A stretch of 13,171 bases of DNA from an uncultured Pseudomonadota bacterium (lineage in GTDB: Bacteria; Pseudomonadota; Alphaproteobacteria; Rs-D84). The notes beneath the pieces are model-generated. The model searched no databases, was not told where the DNA came from, and was given only the letters and a program-made list of their open reading frames with translations. The position numbers and the translations under genes are program-made. Each line of letters opens with the position of its first letter. The stretch's first letter is position 1. Positions 1-6,676 of the stretch are shown piece by piece. The stretch covers positions 1-13,171 of the forward strand of contig CAMVPZ010000016.1 of NCBI GenBank assembly GCA_947169505.1, given 5' to 3'.

Positions 1-215
1 CGGCGGACGATTGCGCTCGGAACTGCGCATCCGGCTGTTCGTTCAATGCGTTGGGCACCTCCGCCTTTCGGCGGGCGTTGGCGACTGGTTCCGGCAATTA
101 ATGCCCCAATTTTTCATTTAGCCTGAGAGCAAGTTCTCCCCCTCGGGGGGAGAATTAGCAATCAGGCTGAGACTAAAGTTCTCCCCAAATAGGGGCGAAC
201 AGGGGAAAACGGTAT
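1..215. other. GC-rich, hairpin-dense intergenic segment
   Basis: No gene is convincing here. The first 100 bases contain 64 G or C, in clear contrast with the AT-rich genes that follow. Frame 1 is open from base 1 to a TGA at 124-126, so a 41-codon gene tail is possible, but the opposite strand is also open over much of the same stretch, so this carries little weight. Several hairpins can be drawn: 9-31 (GAT-T-GCGC with GCGCATC, one bulge), 61-74 (CCGCC-TTTC-GGCGG), a nested one at 120-168 and another at 178-200. It may be a structured RNA, a palindromic intergenic repeat, or the edge of something foreign. It lies downstream of the minus-strand membrane protein gene, so it may also end that transcript, although no hairpin here is followed by a good T-run on that strand. 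Confidence 0.45.
120..200. repeat. Imperfect direct repeat with nested inverted repeats
   Basis: The motif CTGAGA-N2/3-AAGTTCTCCCC occurs twice, at 123-141 and 167-186, about 45 bases apart. The first copy lies in a nested palindrome: outer arms AGCCTGA (120-126) and TCAGGCT (162-168), inner arms TTCTCCCCC (134-142) and GGGGGAGAA (146-154) with a 3-base loop. The second copy forms GTTCTCCCC (178-186) and GGGGCGAAC (192-200) with one mismatch. This resembles REP-type intergenic palindromes. Copy number elsewhere in the genome is unknown. Confidence 0.6.
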
Positions 216-797
216 TTATACCAATGTCATGATTATTAATCCGCATAACGCAAATATTATGGCGGCGATTGTTAATTGCCATGAATATTTTTTGACCAAA
301 GTGTTGGCAAAGCCCTGAAATTTCCACAGCAAAAATCCAATTATTGCAAAACGGCCGGTTCTGAATATTGCGGACACACCCAAAAATACCAATACCGGAT
401 ATTGTAAAAATCCCGCACATATTGCCAATACTTTGTATGGTATCGGTGTTATGGCGGTTAATATTATTATCATTATTCCGTATTGATTGAACAAAGATTG
501 GGTTAATTCGAATTTTTCCATACTGGCCACATGTTGAATTAACCATATACCGACGGTATCAAATAACCATAATCCAATCATATATGCAATCGCACCGCCA
601 ATAATTGATCCAATCGCCGCCGCAAAAACAACAGGAAATGCACGCTTTTTATCCGCCACAATTGCCGGTGTCATGAATACTTCGGGTGGAACAAACAAAA
701 ACACCGATTCGCAAATTGTCATCAAAAACACAACCCATGTGTACCAAGGCCGGGCTGAATAATCTAAAATTTTATTTATCAATTTCATGTCTGTCAT
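216..797 (-). CDS. YqaA/DedA-type membrane protein (VTT domain)
   Basis: This 193-residue inner-membrane protein belongs to the YqaA branch of the DedA/SNARE-associated (VTT) family. Members of the wider family are linked to lipid-carrier or phospholipid movement across the membrane and to envelope homeostasis; the role of this branch is not firmly known. About five hydrophobic segments are visible, near residues 20-45, 54-78, 106-128, 132-158 and 174-193. Family hallmarks are an acidic residue (E30) ahead of the VPPEV turn (36-40), the glycine-rich GSIIGG segment (63-68), TPIPYK (117-122) and a Gly-Arg pair (148-149). The start at 797 could instead be the ATG at 788, three codons later (MKLINK); neither has a clear Shine-Dalgarno sequence. 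It is the only minus-strand gene and is transcribed away from rbfA. The family call is firm; the substrate is unknown. Confidence 0.85.
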   Translation of the reverse strand: MTDMKLINKILDYSARPWYTWVVFLMTICESVFLFVPPEVFMTPAIVADKKRAFPVVFAAAIGSIIGGAIAYMIGLWLFDTVGIWLIQHVASMEKFELTQSLFNQYGIMIIILTAITPIPYKVLAICAGFLQYPVLVFLGVSAIFRTGRFAIIGFLLWKFQGFANTLVKKYSWQLTIAAIIFALCGLIIMTLV

Positions 798-841
798 ATT
801 AAATCAAATGTTTGTTATATTCAACATATTAAATTATTTAC

Positions 842-869
842 TTGTGTTTTTTATATACCAGTGTATTAT
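842..869 (+). promoter_or_regulatory. Candidate promoter for rbfA-lepA
   Basis: TTGTGT (842-847) and TATTAT (864-869) are separated by 16 bases in the divergent region between the minus-strand membrane gene and rbfA. Transcription would begin near 876, giving a leader of roughly 18 bases. The surroundings are very AT-rich, so chance matches are likely; TATATA at 852-857 is an alternative -10. Confidence 0.4.
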
Positions 870-893
870 TGCCGCAAAGGGATAAAGTTAATT

Positions 894-1244
894 ATGTTGA
901 AAAAGCAGACAAATTCTAATCGTGGGGAGAAAATAGCCAGCAAAGTACAAACTTTGGTTGCCCAGATTTTACAGCATGATTTTGCAGATGATTCGTTGAT
1001 AAGTGGTGTGTCTTTGGTGGGGGCCGAATCTCATGGTGGTATGCAATTTGTAAAATTGTTTTTCTATGCACGTGAAAATGTAGAGGCTACACAAAAAAGA
1101 TTGGATGAAATTACAAAAATGGTGCGATTCGCTTTGGCGCAAAAAATAAATCAAAAATATGTGCCGGAAATTCGATTCGTTTATGATGATACGCTGGAAC
1201 GTGCAGATAGAATAGAAGAATTATTAAATAATTTGGAAAAATAA
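894..1244 (+). CDS. rbfA: Ribosome-binding factor A
   Basis: RbfA is a small KH-domain protein that binds the immature 30S subunit near the 5' end of 16S rRNA and helps its final maturation. The 116-residue product has the expected size and the diagnostic C-terminal block: LAQKINQKYVPEIRF (residues 81-95), then the VYDDTLERADRIEELL segment (96-111). The frame is open from a GTG at 861, but ATG 894 is preferred because it gives the normal RbfA N-terminus and has AAAGGGA upstream (877-883). It starts just after the candidate promoter and ends 18 bases before lepA, so the two genes are probably one operon. rbfA often follows infB; here it heads a unit with lepA instead. Confidence 0.92.
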   Translation: MLKKQTNSNRGEKIASKVQTLVAQILQHDFADDSLISGVSLVGAESHGGMQFVKLFFYARENVEATQKRLDEITKMVRFALAQKINQKYVPEIRFVYDDTLERADRIEELLNNLEK

Positions 1245-1262
1245 ATTAAAAATTGGGAAAAA

Positions 1263-3059
1263 ATGAAACAAACACACATAAGAAATTTTTCAATCGTTGC
1301 ACATATTGATCATGGTAAATCTACTTTGTCAGACAGATTAATTGAATATACTGGTGGTTTGGAAACCCGTGAAATGAAATCCCAGGTTTTGGATTCTATG
1401 GATATTGAACGTGAACGTGGTATCACGATTAAGGCGCAGACTGTGCGATTGAAATATACTGCGAAAAATGGCGAAACCTATCAATTGAATTTGATGGATA
1501 CACCGGGACACGTCGATTTTTCTTATGAGGTTTCTCGGTCGTTGGCTGCATGCGAAGGCGCAATTATTTTGGTTGATGCAACCCAGGGGGTTCAGGCGCA
1601 AACACTGGCAAATGCTTATCTTGCGTTGGATAATGATTTGGAAATGTTGCCTGTGTTGAATAAAATTGATTTACCGTCAAGTGATGTTGCGGCCACACGT
1701 GAACAAATCGCAGATGTGATTGGTATGGATGCTTCGAATGCACTTTGCGTATCTGGTAAAACAGGTGCGGGTGTTCCAGAATTATTAGAAGAAATTGTTA
1801 ATAAATTGCCGGCACCAAATGGTGATGAAAATGCGCCTACACGTGCTTTGTTGGTGGATTCTTGGTATGATTCGTATTTGGGTGTTGTGGTTTTAGTGCG
1901 TGTGGTGGACGGAAAATTACAACGTGGTCAAAAAATAAAATTTATCGCAACTGGGGCAGAATATGTTGTTGAAAAGGTCGGTTATTTCACACCAAAAATG
2001 GAAAATACAGAATGTTTAAATACTGGCGAAATCGGCTTTATTATTACAGGTATGAAAACTATTCATGATTGTAAAGTGGGGGATACGATTTGTGATGCAA
2101 AAAGTATGGTTGAAATGTTGCCAGGATTTAAACCTTCGGTTCCAGTGGTGTTTTCTTCTTTCTTTCCGGTAGAAGCGAACGATTATCCAGATTTACGAGA
2201 AGGTGCAGAAAAATTGGCCCTTAACGATGCTTCGTTTGTATTCACAACGGAAAAATCGTCTGCGCTGGGGTTTGGATTAAGATGTGGATTTTTGGGTTTA
2301 TTGCATATGGAAATTATCAGTGAACGTTTAAGTCGTGAATTTAATTTGTCTTTGATAAATACTGTCCCCAGTGTGCTTTATAAAATTCATCTTCGTGATG
2401 GTTCTGTGATGGATTTGGAAAATCCTGCGGATATGCCAGATGTGACACGAATAGAATCTATTGAAGAACCGTGGGTGCGTGCAACGATTATGATGCCTGA
2501 TAAATATTTGGGTGCGATTATGGAATTGTGTGCTTCACGTCGTGGTGTCCAAGAAAATATTTCTTATGTTGGTAATCGTGCGGTGTTGGTTTATCAATTG
2601 CCTTTGTCTGAGATTGTGTTTGATTTTTATGATCGTGTAAAATCTTTGTCTTCGGGGTATGCTTCGTTTGATTATGTTTTATATGATTATCGTGTAAGCG
2701 ATTTGGTAAAGGTTTCAATTTTAGTCAATGATGAAAATGTAGAACCTTTGTCGTTCCTTTGTCATCGTGGATGGGCGGAAAAACGTGGTCGTCAAATCGT
2801 TGAAAAATTAAAAGATTTAATTCCACGACATCAATTTAAAATCCCGCTTCAGGCAGCCATCGGCGGAAAAATTATCGCACGTGAAACAATTGCTGCGTAT
2901 CGCAAAGACGTGACTGCGAAATGTTATGGCGGTGATATTACTCGTAAAAGAAAGTTATTAGAAAAACAAAAAGAAGGAAAAAAACGACTTCGTACGTTTG
3001 GTAATGTAGAAATACCACAGTCTGCATTTATAAACGCATTAAAAGTTGGTGAAAATTAA
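1263..3059 (+). CDS. lepA: Elongation factor 4 (LepA GTPase)
   Basis: LepA (EF4) is a translational GTPase that acts on the ribosome; back-translocation and a role in 30S biogenesis or initiation have both been proposed. The 598-residue product is full length. The GTPase motifs are intact: P-loop AHIDHGKST (13-21), switch segment ERGIT (51-55), DTPGH (79-83), NKID (133-136) and SGK (164-166) in place of the usual SAK. The C-terminal part carries the EF4-specific end with HRGWAEKRGRQIVEKLKDLIPRH-type sequence and a basic KRKLLEKQKEGKKRLR tail, which distinguish it from EF-G (no domain IV). It begins 18 bases after rbfA, with a purine-rich GGGAAAAA directly ahead of the ATG. Identification is secure. 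Confidence 0.97.
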   Translation: MKQTHIRNFSIVAHIDHGKSTLSDRLIEYTGGLETREMKSQVLDSMDIERERGITIKAQTVRLKYTAKNGETYQLNLMDTPGHVDFSYEVSRSLAACEGAIILVDATQGVQAQTLANAYLALDNDLEMLPVLNKIDLPSSDVAATREQIADVIGMDASNALCVSGKTGAGVPELLEEIVNKLPAPNGDENAPTRALLVDSWYDSYLGVVVLVRVVDGKLQRGQKIKFIATGAEYVVEKVGYFTPKMENTECLNTGEIGFIITGMKTIHDCKVGDTICDAKSMVEMLPGFKPSVPVVFSSFFPVEANDYPDLREGAEKLALNDASFVFTTEKSSALGFGLRCGFLGLLHMEIISERLSREFNLSLINTVPSVLYKIHLRDGSVMDLENPADMPDVTRIESIEEPWVRATIMMPDKYLGAIMELCASRRGVQENISYVGNRAVLVYQLPLSEIVFDFYDRVKSLSSGYASFDYVLYDYRVSDLVKVSILVNDENVEPLSFLCHRGWAEKRGRQIVEKLKDLIPRHQFKIPLQAAIGGKIIARETIAAYRKDVTAKCYGGDITRKRKLLEKQKEGKKRLRTFGNVEIPQSAFINALKVGEN

Positions 3060-3112
3060 ATTTTTAAAAATTAACGGAGATTGGAGAGCGAAAACAAAAA
3101 AGGATTATAAAT

Positions 3113-3493
3113 ATGACAGGTGAAGAATTTTTAAAAAAATTAGAAACAGAATTGGCTTTGGCAAAAAACAGTTTTGATGATGCCCGTAATGGTATAACTA
3201 TGCAAGAGTATGAATGTTTTACACAACCAAAAATAGAACGTCAACTGAAAACGTGTATAAATAAATTTGATAATATAATAGATCCAATTGAAAAAACAAA
3301 AAAACCAGGTTTTACCGCTTTTTGTGAAAATTTCAAAGATGATGTTCCTTGTAAATCAAAACAATGTTCTTGTCATAAAAATAATTTAGAATATATTCAA
3401 GCACATCAAAAATACGAACAAGCAAAATCGAAATATGAAAATTGTTTGTTCGCAATGTGCAAAAGAAAAATAGAAGAATATAAACAAAAATAA
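3113..3493 (+). CDS. Uncharacterised Lys- and Cys-rich protein
   Basis: I do not recognise this 126-residue protein. It has no signal peptide or membrane segment, is rich in lysine and glutamate and looks largely helical, with heptad-like stretches at about 1-25 and 92-124. It has eight cysteines (35, 48, 71, 80, 85, 87, 111, 116). Four of them lie in a compact block, C71-x8-C80-x4-C85-x-C87 followed by H88, which could bind a metal such as zinc or form disulfides. The start is supported by AAAAGGA (3098-3104) eight bases before the ATG. It lies 53 bases after lepA and ends 14 bases before the recombinase-like gene, so the two are probably co-transcribed. The reading frame is very A-rich, which may mean relaxed selection or recent arrival. 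Real expression is likely from the good ribosome-binding site; the function is unknown. Confidence 0.7.
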   Translation: MTGEEFLKKLETELALAKNSFDDARNGITMQEYECFTQPKIERQLKTCINKFDNIIDPIEKTKKPGFTAFCENFKDDVPCKSKQCSCHKNNLEYIQAHQKYEQAKSKYENCLFAMCKRKIEEYKQK

Positions 3494-3507
3494 CCAAGAG
3501 AAAAATA

Positions 3508-4506
3508 ATGGCGCATCAATTTTTCTTTAACACGTATATCCTGGATAATCTGCCTTCGCCAGAGAAAGGTTTTGATGTCGTGCAAGATTTGTCAGAACCA
3601 AGATTGCGTATGTATATAACCCAGCGTGGTGTTAAAAGTTTTTTTGTGCGTAAACGTGTTAATGGTCGTGATAAACGAATCATTATTGGTAAATACCCAG
3701 ATACTGATATCGAGGAAGCACGTGCAAAAGTTGGGGAGATTTTAAACGAAGCAATAAAAAAAATTCCTGTGCGTCGTAAAAAAATTCTTTTTAAAGATTT
3801 TGTTGATTTGTATCTTGAAAAAAAAGTTTGTCGCATGGAAGATTCTTTGAATAAATTAAAACGTGCAATAAATTTACATTTTCAAGATTTGTTTGATAAA
3901 AATATTCAAGATTTAACAGCAGATGATTTGAAAAATGAATTAGATAAAATTTCTGGTCGGGCAATGGCTTTGCGAATGCAAGAATTATTGCAAAGCGTGT
4001 TTAATTATGCTGTGGATACCGGATACAGAAAAGATAACCCGATGGATAATCTTGAAAGAATAAAAGTTGTAAGACGTGTAAGAAAATTGAATAAAACTGG
4101 ATTAAATAAATTGTTAAATGGTATAAATAAAGAAAAAAATATTGGTTTGCGGTCTGCGTTTTTAATGTTGATTTATGGTTTTGCACCGAAAACAAAAATA
4201 TTTAAAATGCGTTGGGACGATTTAGACTTTAATCATGACTTGTGGGAAAATATGCCACTTTCAAACAAAGCAATTTTGTTGTTGCAAGATTTGCCTCAAG
4301 ACGGGGAATGGGTATTTATGGGGCGTGGCAAATTTCATTTAACTGATCCGCGTGTTGCGTGGAAACGTGTGACGCAAAATGCAGGAGTGCCAAATGTTAC
4401 TATGGACGACGTACATAAATTTTTAATGCGGTCTTTGATATGGAATCCTGATAAAGACATGTTGCGTGAAAATATGAATGATTTATTAAGTGATTTGTTG
4501 GACTAA
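3508..4506 (+). CDS. Tyrosine recombinase homologue without catalytic residues
   Basis: The 332-residue product has the layout of a P4-type phage or island integrase. An arm-binding domain (DUF4102-like, about 22-85) contains LRMYITQRGVKSFFVRKRVNG and the IGKYPDTDIEEAR signature; a helical core-binding domain spans about 94-190 and a remnant catalytic domain about 195-332. The catalytic set looks lost. The box I segment usually written TGARRSE reads GFAPKTK (224-230), so Arg I becomes Pro227. The beta-hairpin carrying the catalytic Lys appears deleted between W246 and MPLSNKA (249-255). The HDLRR motif reads DDVHK (300-304). Only 28 residues follow, with neither a Gly-His motif nor a Tyr. The frame is otherwise unbroken. 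ATG 3508 has AAGAGA just upstream. It may be a domesticated DNA-binding protein or an old relic; recombination activity is very unlikely. Confidence 0.85.
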   Translation: MAHQFFFNTYILDNLPSPEKGFDVVQDLSEPRLRMYITQRGVKSFFVRKRVNGRDKRIIIGKYPDTDIEEARAKVGEILNEAIKKIPVRRKKILFKDFVDLYLEKKVCRMEDSLNKLKRAINLHFQDLFDKNIQDLTADDLKNELDKISGRAMALRMQELLQSVFNYAVDTGYRKDNPMDNLERIKVVRRVRKLNKTGLNKLLNGINKEKNIGLRSAFLMLIYGFAPKTKIFKMRWDDLDFNHDLWENMPLSNKAILLLQDLPQDGEWVFMGRGKFHLTDPRVAWKRVTQNAGVPNVTMDDVHKFLMRSLIWNPDKDMLRENMNDLLSDLLD

Positions 4507-4554
4507 CGTTTTTTTTGCGAAAGTCAAGTATTTGTTATTGTTTGTTATAAATTC

Positions 4555-4583
4555 TTGACAGTTAATCCATAAAATGATATCTT
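4555..4583 (+). promoter_or_regulatory. Promoter of acpP
   Basis: A consensus -35 TTGACA (4555-4560) stands 17 bases before TATCTT (4578-4583, four of six matches to TATAAT). Transcription would start near 4590, leaving a leader of about 58 bases. It separates acpP from the recombinase-like gene upstream, after which no hairpin terminator is visible. Confidence 0.65.
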
Positions 4584-4647
4584 TAATAGAAATGGTGCCT
4601 GGGTGTTATCATGGGCAAAAAGTATTAACAAAAATAAAGGATATGAA

Positions 4648-4890
4648 ATGTCAACTTTTGAAAAAGTAAAAAAAATTGTATGTGAAAAATTGGGTGTAGA
4701 TGAATCCAAAGTTACTGAAACTGCATCGTTTGTAAATGATTTGGGTGCTGATTCTTTGGACGTTGTTGAATTCGTTATGGAAGTTGAAAAAGAATTCGAA
4801 ATCACAATTCCTGATGAAGAAGCAACAAAATTGGCTACTGTTGGTGATGCTGTTAAATATATTGATGCACATTCCAAGAAAGCAAAATAA
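4648..4890 (+). CDS. acpP: Acyl carrier protein
   Basis: AcpP carries growing fatty acyl chains as thioesters on a 4'-phosphopantetheine arm and serves type II fatty-acid synthesis, lipid A and phospholipid synthesis in the cytoplasm. The 80-residue acidic product contains the invariant attachment motif GADSLD with Ser36 as the modified serine, and the expected four-helix pattern. The frame is open upstream to a GTG at 4603, but ATG 4648 is preceded by AAAGGA (4636-4641) and gives the normal N-terminus. It has its own promoter and a strong terminator immediately downstream, so it is probably mostly transcribed alone and at a high level, as is typical. All four leucines are TTG. The next gene is fabF, the usual neighbour. 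Confidence 0.97.
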   Translation: MSTFEKVKKIVCEKLGVDESKVTETASFVNDLGADSLDVVEFVMEVEKEFEITIPDEEATKLATVGDAVKYIDAHSKKAK

Positions 4891-4910
4891 TTTGTGTTTA
4901 AATTTTTTCA

Positions 4911-4937
4911 ATGTCGCCGTTTGTGGCGACATTTTTT
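4911..4937 (+). terminator. Rho-independent terminator of acpP
   Basis: A perfect 8-bp stem, ATGTCGCC (4911-4918) with GGCGACAT (4925-4932), has a 6-base loop and runs into six T (4932-4937). It lies 20 bases after the acpP stop. Partial read-through into fabF is possible, but fabF has its own promoter candidate. Confidence 0.92.
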
Positions 4938-4943
4938 ATATCA

Positions 4944-4987
4944 TTGATTTATAAAAGATTTTATTGTAATATTTTTTGGAAATATTA
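4944..4987 (+). promoter_or_regulatory. Candidate fabF promoter with overlapping inverted repeat
   Basis: TTGATT (4944-4949) and TAATAT (4967-4972) are 17 bases apart. An 8-bp inverted repeat, TAATATTT (4967-4974) and AAATATTA (4980-4987) with a 5-base loop, covers the -10 element and the probable start site near 4979. It could be an operator for a fatty-acid regulator, or just AT-rich chance pairing. Confidence 0.45.
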
Positions 4988-5004
4988 TTAAAAGGATTTA
5001 TTGT

Positions 5005-6255
5005 ATGAAAAGAGTTGTTATAACCGGTATGGGAATTGTTTCACCTGTGGGAACAGGAATCGATTATGCATGGAAAAATTTAATAAATGGTAAAAGCGGT
5101 ATTCGCAAAATTGATGAATTTGAAAAGGCGGGACTTGCTTCACAAATTGCGGGCGTTCCAAATCGTGGTGAAAAACCCGGGGATTTTAATCCTGATGTAG
5201 TTATTGATCCACGTGAACAAAGAAAGATGGATAATTCTATTATATATGGTTTGGTTGCAGCGGACGAAGCAATCAAAGATGCAAATTTAACAGATTATGA
5301 TGGTGATAAAACCCGTGTTGGTGTTTCTGTTGGTAGCGGGGTCGGTGGATTGTCTACTATTGCAGTCACAGAGAAAGAGGTTTTTGAACGTGGACCACGT
5401 TTTGTAAGTCCTTTTTTCGTACCGAAATGCGTTATTAATATGACGGCCGGACAGATTTCAATTAAATATGGCTTTCAGGGACCAAATATTGCGATGGCTA
5501 CTGCGTGTGCAACTGGTTCGCATTCTATCGGTGAAGGTGCAGAGATTATAAAACGTGGCGATGCAGATATTATGATTTGCGGTGGAACGGAAGCGGCGGC
5601 TTGTCCTTTGGGAATGATTGGTTTCGCTGCATTGCGTGCGTTAAGTACACGTAATGATGAACCAGAAAAAGCATCTCGTCCTTGGGATGAAGGCAGGGAC
5701 GGTTTTGTTTTGGGTGAAGGTGCTGGTATTTTGGTGTTGGAAGAATACGAACACGCAAAGGCACGTGGTGCAAAAATTTATGCAGAAGTTGCCGGTTTCG
5801 GTATGGGGGCTGATGCGTATCATATTACTGCGCCCGCACCAGAAGGTGTCGGTGGGAAACGTTCAATGTTGCTTGCGCTGGACAAGGCCGGATTAAAACC
5901 AGCCGATGTTGATTATGTTAATGCTCATGGAACATCTACTGGCTTGGGGGATGTTGGTGAATTGATTGCTGTCAAAGAATTATTTGATTCGAAAAAAACA
6001 TGTATGTCATCAACTAAATCTATGACTGGACATTTACTGGGTGCTGCCGGTGCGATTGAGGCGATATTCTGTGCGTTGGCGATTCGTGATAATATTGTGC
6101 CACCAACAATTAATTTGGATAATCCAATAGAAGAGGTTGGTGATTTCAACCTTGTTCCAAAGAAAGCACAAAAAAGAAAAGTTGATGTTGTATTAAGTAA
6201 TTCTTTTGGATTTGGCGGAACAAATGCGTCTTTGGTTTTGAAGCGTGTTAAATAA
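5005..6255 (+). CDS. fabF: 3-oxoacyl-ACP synthase II (KAS II)
   Basis: FabF condenses malonyl-ACP with acyl-ACP in the elongation cycle of type II fatty-acid synthesis and is needed for unsaturated chain extension. The 416-residue product is full length for the family. The Cys-His-His triad is present: Cys168 in TACATGSHS (166-174), His308 in NAHGTSTGLGD (306-316) and His343 in SMTGHLLGAAG (339-349), with the conserved Lys338. The C-terminal glycine-rich NSFGFGGTNAS block (399-409) is also intact. AAAGGA (4992-4997) precedes the ATG. The N-terminus and the PREQRKMD segment (69-76) look alphaproteobacterial. Its substrate carrier, acpP, is immediately upstream. The usual alphaproteobacterial follower mltG is displaced by two tRNA genes and galE. 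Confidence 0.97.
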   Translation: MKRVVITGMGIVSPVGTGIDYAWKNLINGKSGIRKIDEFEKAGLASQIAGVPNRGEKPGDFNPDVVIDPREQRKMDNSIIYGLVAADEAIKDANLTDYDGDKTRVGVSVGSGVGGLSTIAVTEKEVFERGPRFVSPFFVPKCVINMTAGQISIKYGFQGPNIAMATACATGSHSIGEGAEIIKRGDADIMICGGTEAAACPLGMIGFAALRALSTRNDEPEKASRPWDEGRDGFVLGEGAGILVLEEYEHAKARGAKIYAEVAGFGMGADAYHITAPAPEGVGGKRSMLLALDKAGLKPADVDYVNAHGTSTGLGDVGELIAVKELFDSKKTCMSSTKSMTGHLLGAAGAIEAIFCALAIRDNIVPPTINLDNPIEEVGDFNLVPKKAQKRKVDVVLSNSFGFGGTNASLVLKRVK

Positions 6256-6261
6256 AACGTT

Positions 6262-6290
6262 TTGACAAATTAAAAATGCTGGTGCAAAAT
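6262..6290 (+). promoter_or_regulatory. Promoter of the tRNA-Pro pair
   Basis: A consensus -35 TTGACA (6262-6267) and CAAAAT (6285-6290, four of six matches) are separated by 17 bases. The predicted start, near 6297, lies a few bases before the first tRNA. It begins seven bases after the fabF stop, overlapping the palindrome AAAACGTTTT (6254-6263). Confidence 0.65.
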
Positions 6291-6301
6291 CAAGAAACTT
6301 T

Positions 6302-6378
<77 letters not shown>

Positions 6379-6385
6379 TGTTTTT

Positions 6386-6462
6386 CGGGGTGTAGCGCAG
6401 TCTGGTAGCGTGTTTGTCTGGGGGGCAAAAGGTCACGGGTTCAAATCCCGTCACTCCGACCA
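6386..6462 (+). tRNA. tRNA-Pro (anticodon GGG)
   Basis: The 77-base cloverleaf has acceptor CGGGGTG/CACTCCG with one G-T wobble, encoded ACCA, D-arm GCGC/GCGT, anticodon stem TTTGT/GCAAA and loop CTGGGGG. The anticodon GGG reads CCC and CCT. The T-arm is ACGGG-TTCAAAT-CCCGT. The spacer to the first tRNA is seven bases. A UGG isoacceptor is expected elsewhere in the genome. Confidence 0.95.
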
Positions 6463-6463
6463 C

Positions 6464-6506
6464 CGATTTTCGTTATTGCGTACGCAGTGCACAATTAAGA
6501 AAATCG
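6464..6506. repeat. Inverted repeat after the tRNA genes
   Basis: Arms CGATTTTC (6464-6471) and GAAAATCG (6499-6506) enclose smaller arms ATTG (6475-6478) and CAAT (6492-6495) and the 10-base palindrome TGCGTACGCA (6477-6486). No T-run follows, so it is not a standard terminator. It could be a 3' trailer structure for tRNA processing or a protein site. Confidence 0.45.
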
Positions 6507-6594
6507 AGTGTCACGCCGTAGCTAATTTGTTTAAAGAAGATAACTTGTTTTCCTTGATAAATTTTTTATAAATTAAGTATTTGCGAAGGCGGAC
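6507..6594 (+). other. AT-rich intergenic segment with a weak promoter-like pair
   Basis: No gene is visible. TTGTTT (6545-6550) and TATAAA (6567-6572) are 16 bases apart and could drive a very short transcript of about 40 bases into the terminator at 6595-6621. In DNA this AT-rich such a match is weak evidence. Confidence 0.25.
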
Positions 6595-6621
6595 AAAAAT
6601 ATCGCAGAGCGGTATTTTTTT
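6595..6621 (+). terminator. Rho-independent terminator between tRNA genes and galE
   Basis: AAAAATATCGC (6595-6605) pairs with GCGGTATTTTT (6609-6619) around a 3-base loop, with one T-G wobble, and is followed by more T. With A-runs on one side and T-runs on the other it could work in both directions. It probably ends the tRNA transcript. Confidence 0.7.
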
Positions 6622-6676
6622 ATTTTGTTGTGATGTTCAGGTTTGAAATCGTTTTTGCGGGGTAAAATTTTTTAAC

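Noticed and set aside
118..546. Minus-strand open frame of 142 codons
   Set aside because: It overlaps the YqaA-like gene on the same strand in another frame and its C-terminus is a translation of the palindromic repeat; composition is not protein-like.
861..893. Upstream GTG start for rbfA
   Set aside because: It would overlap the promoter -10 region and add 11 residues not seen in RbfA; the ATG at 894 has a purine-rich site upstream.
4507..4554. Terminator after the recombinase-like gene
   Set aside because: An eight-T run occurs at 4509-4516 but no stable hairpin precedes it.
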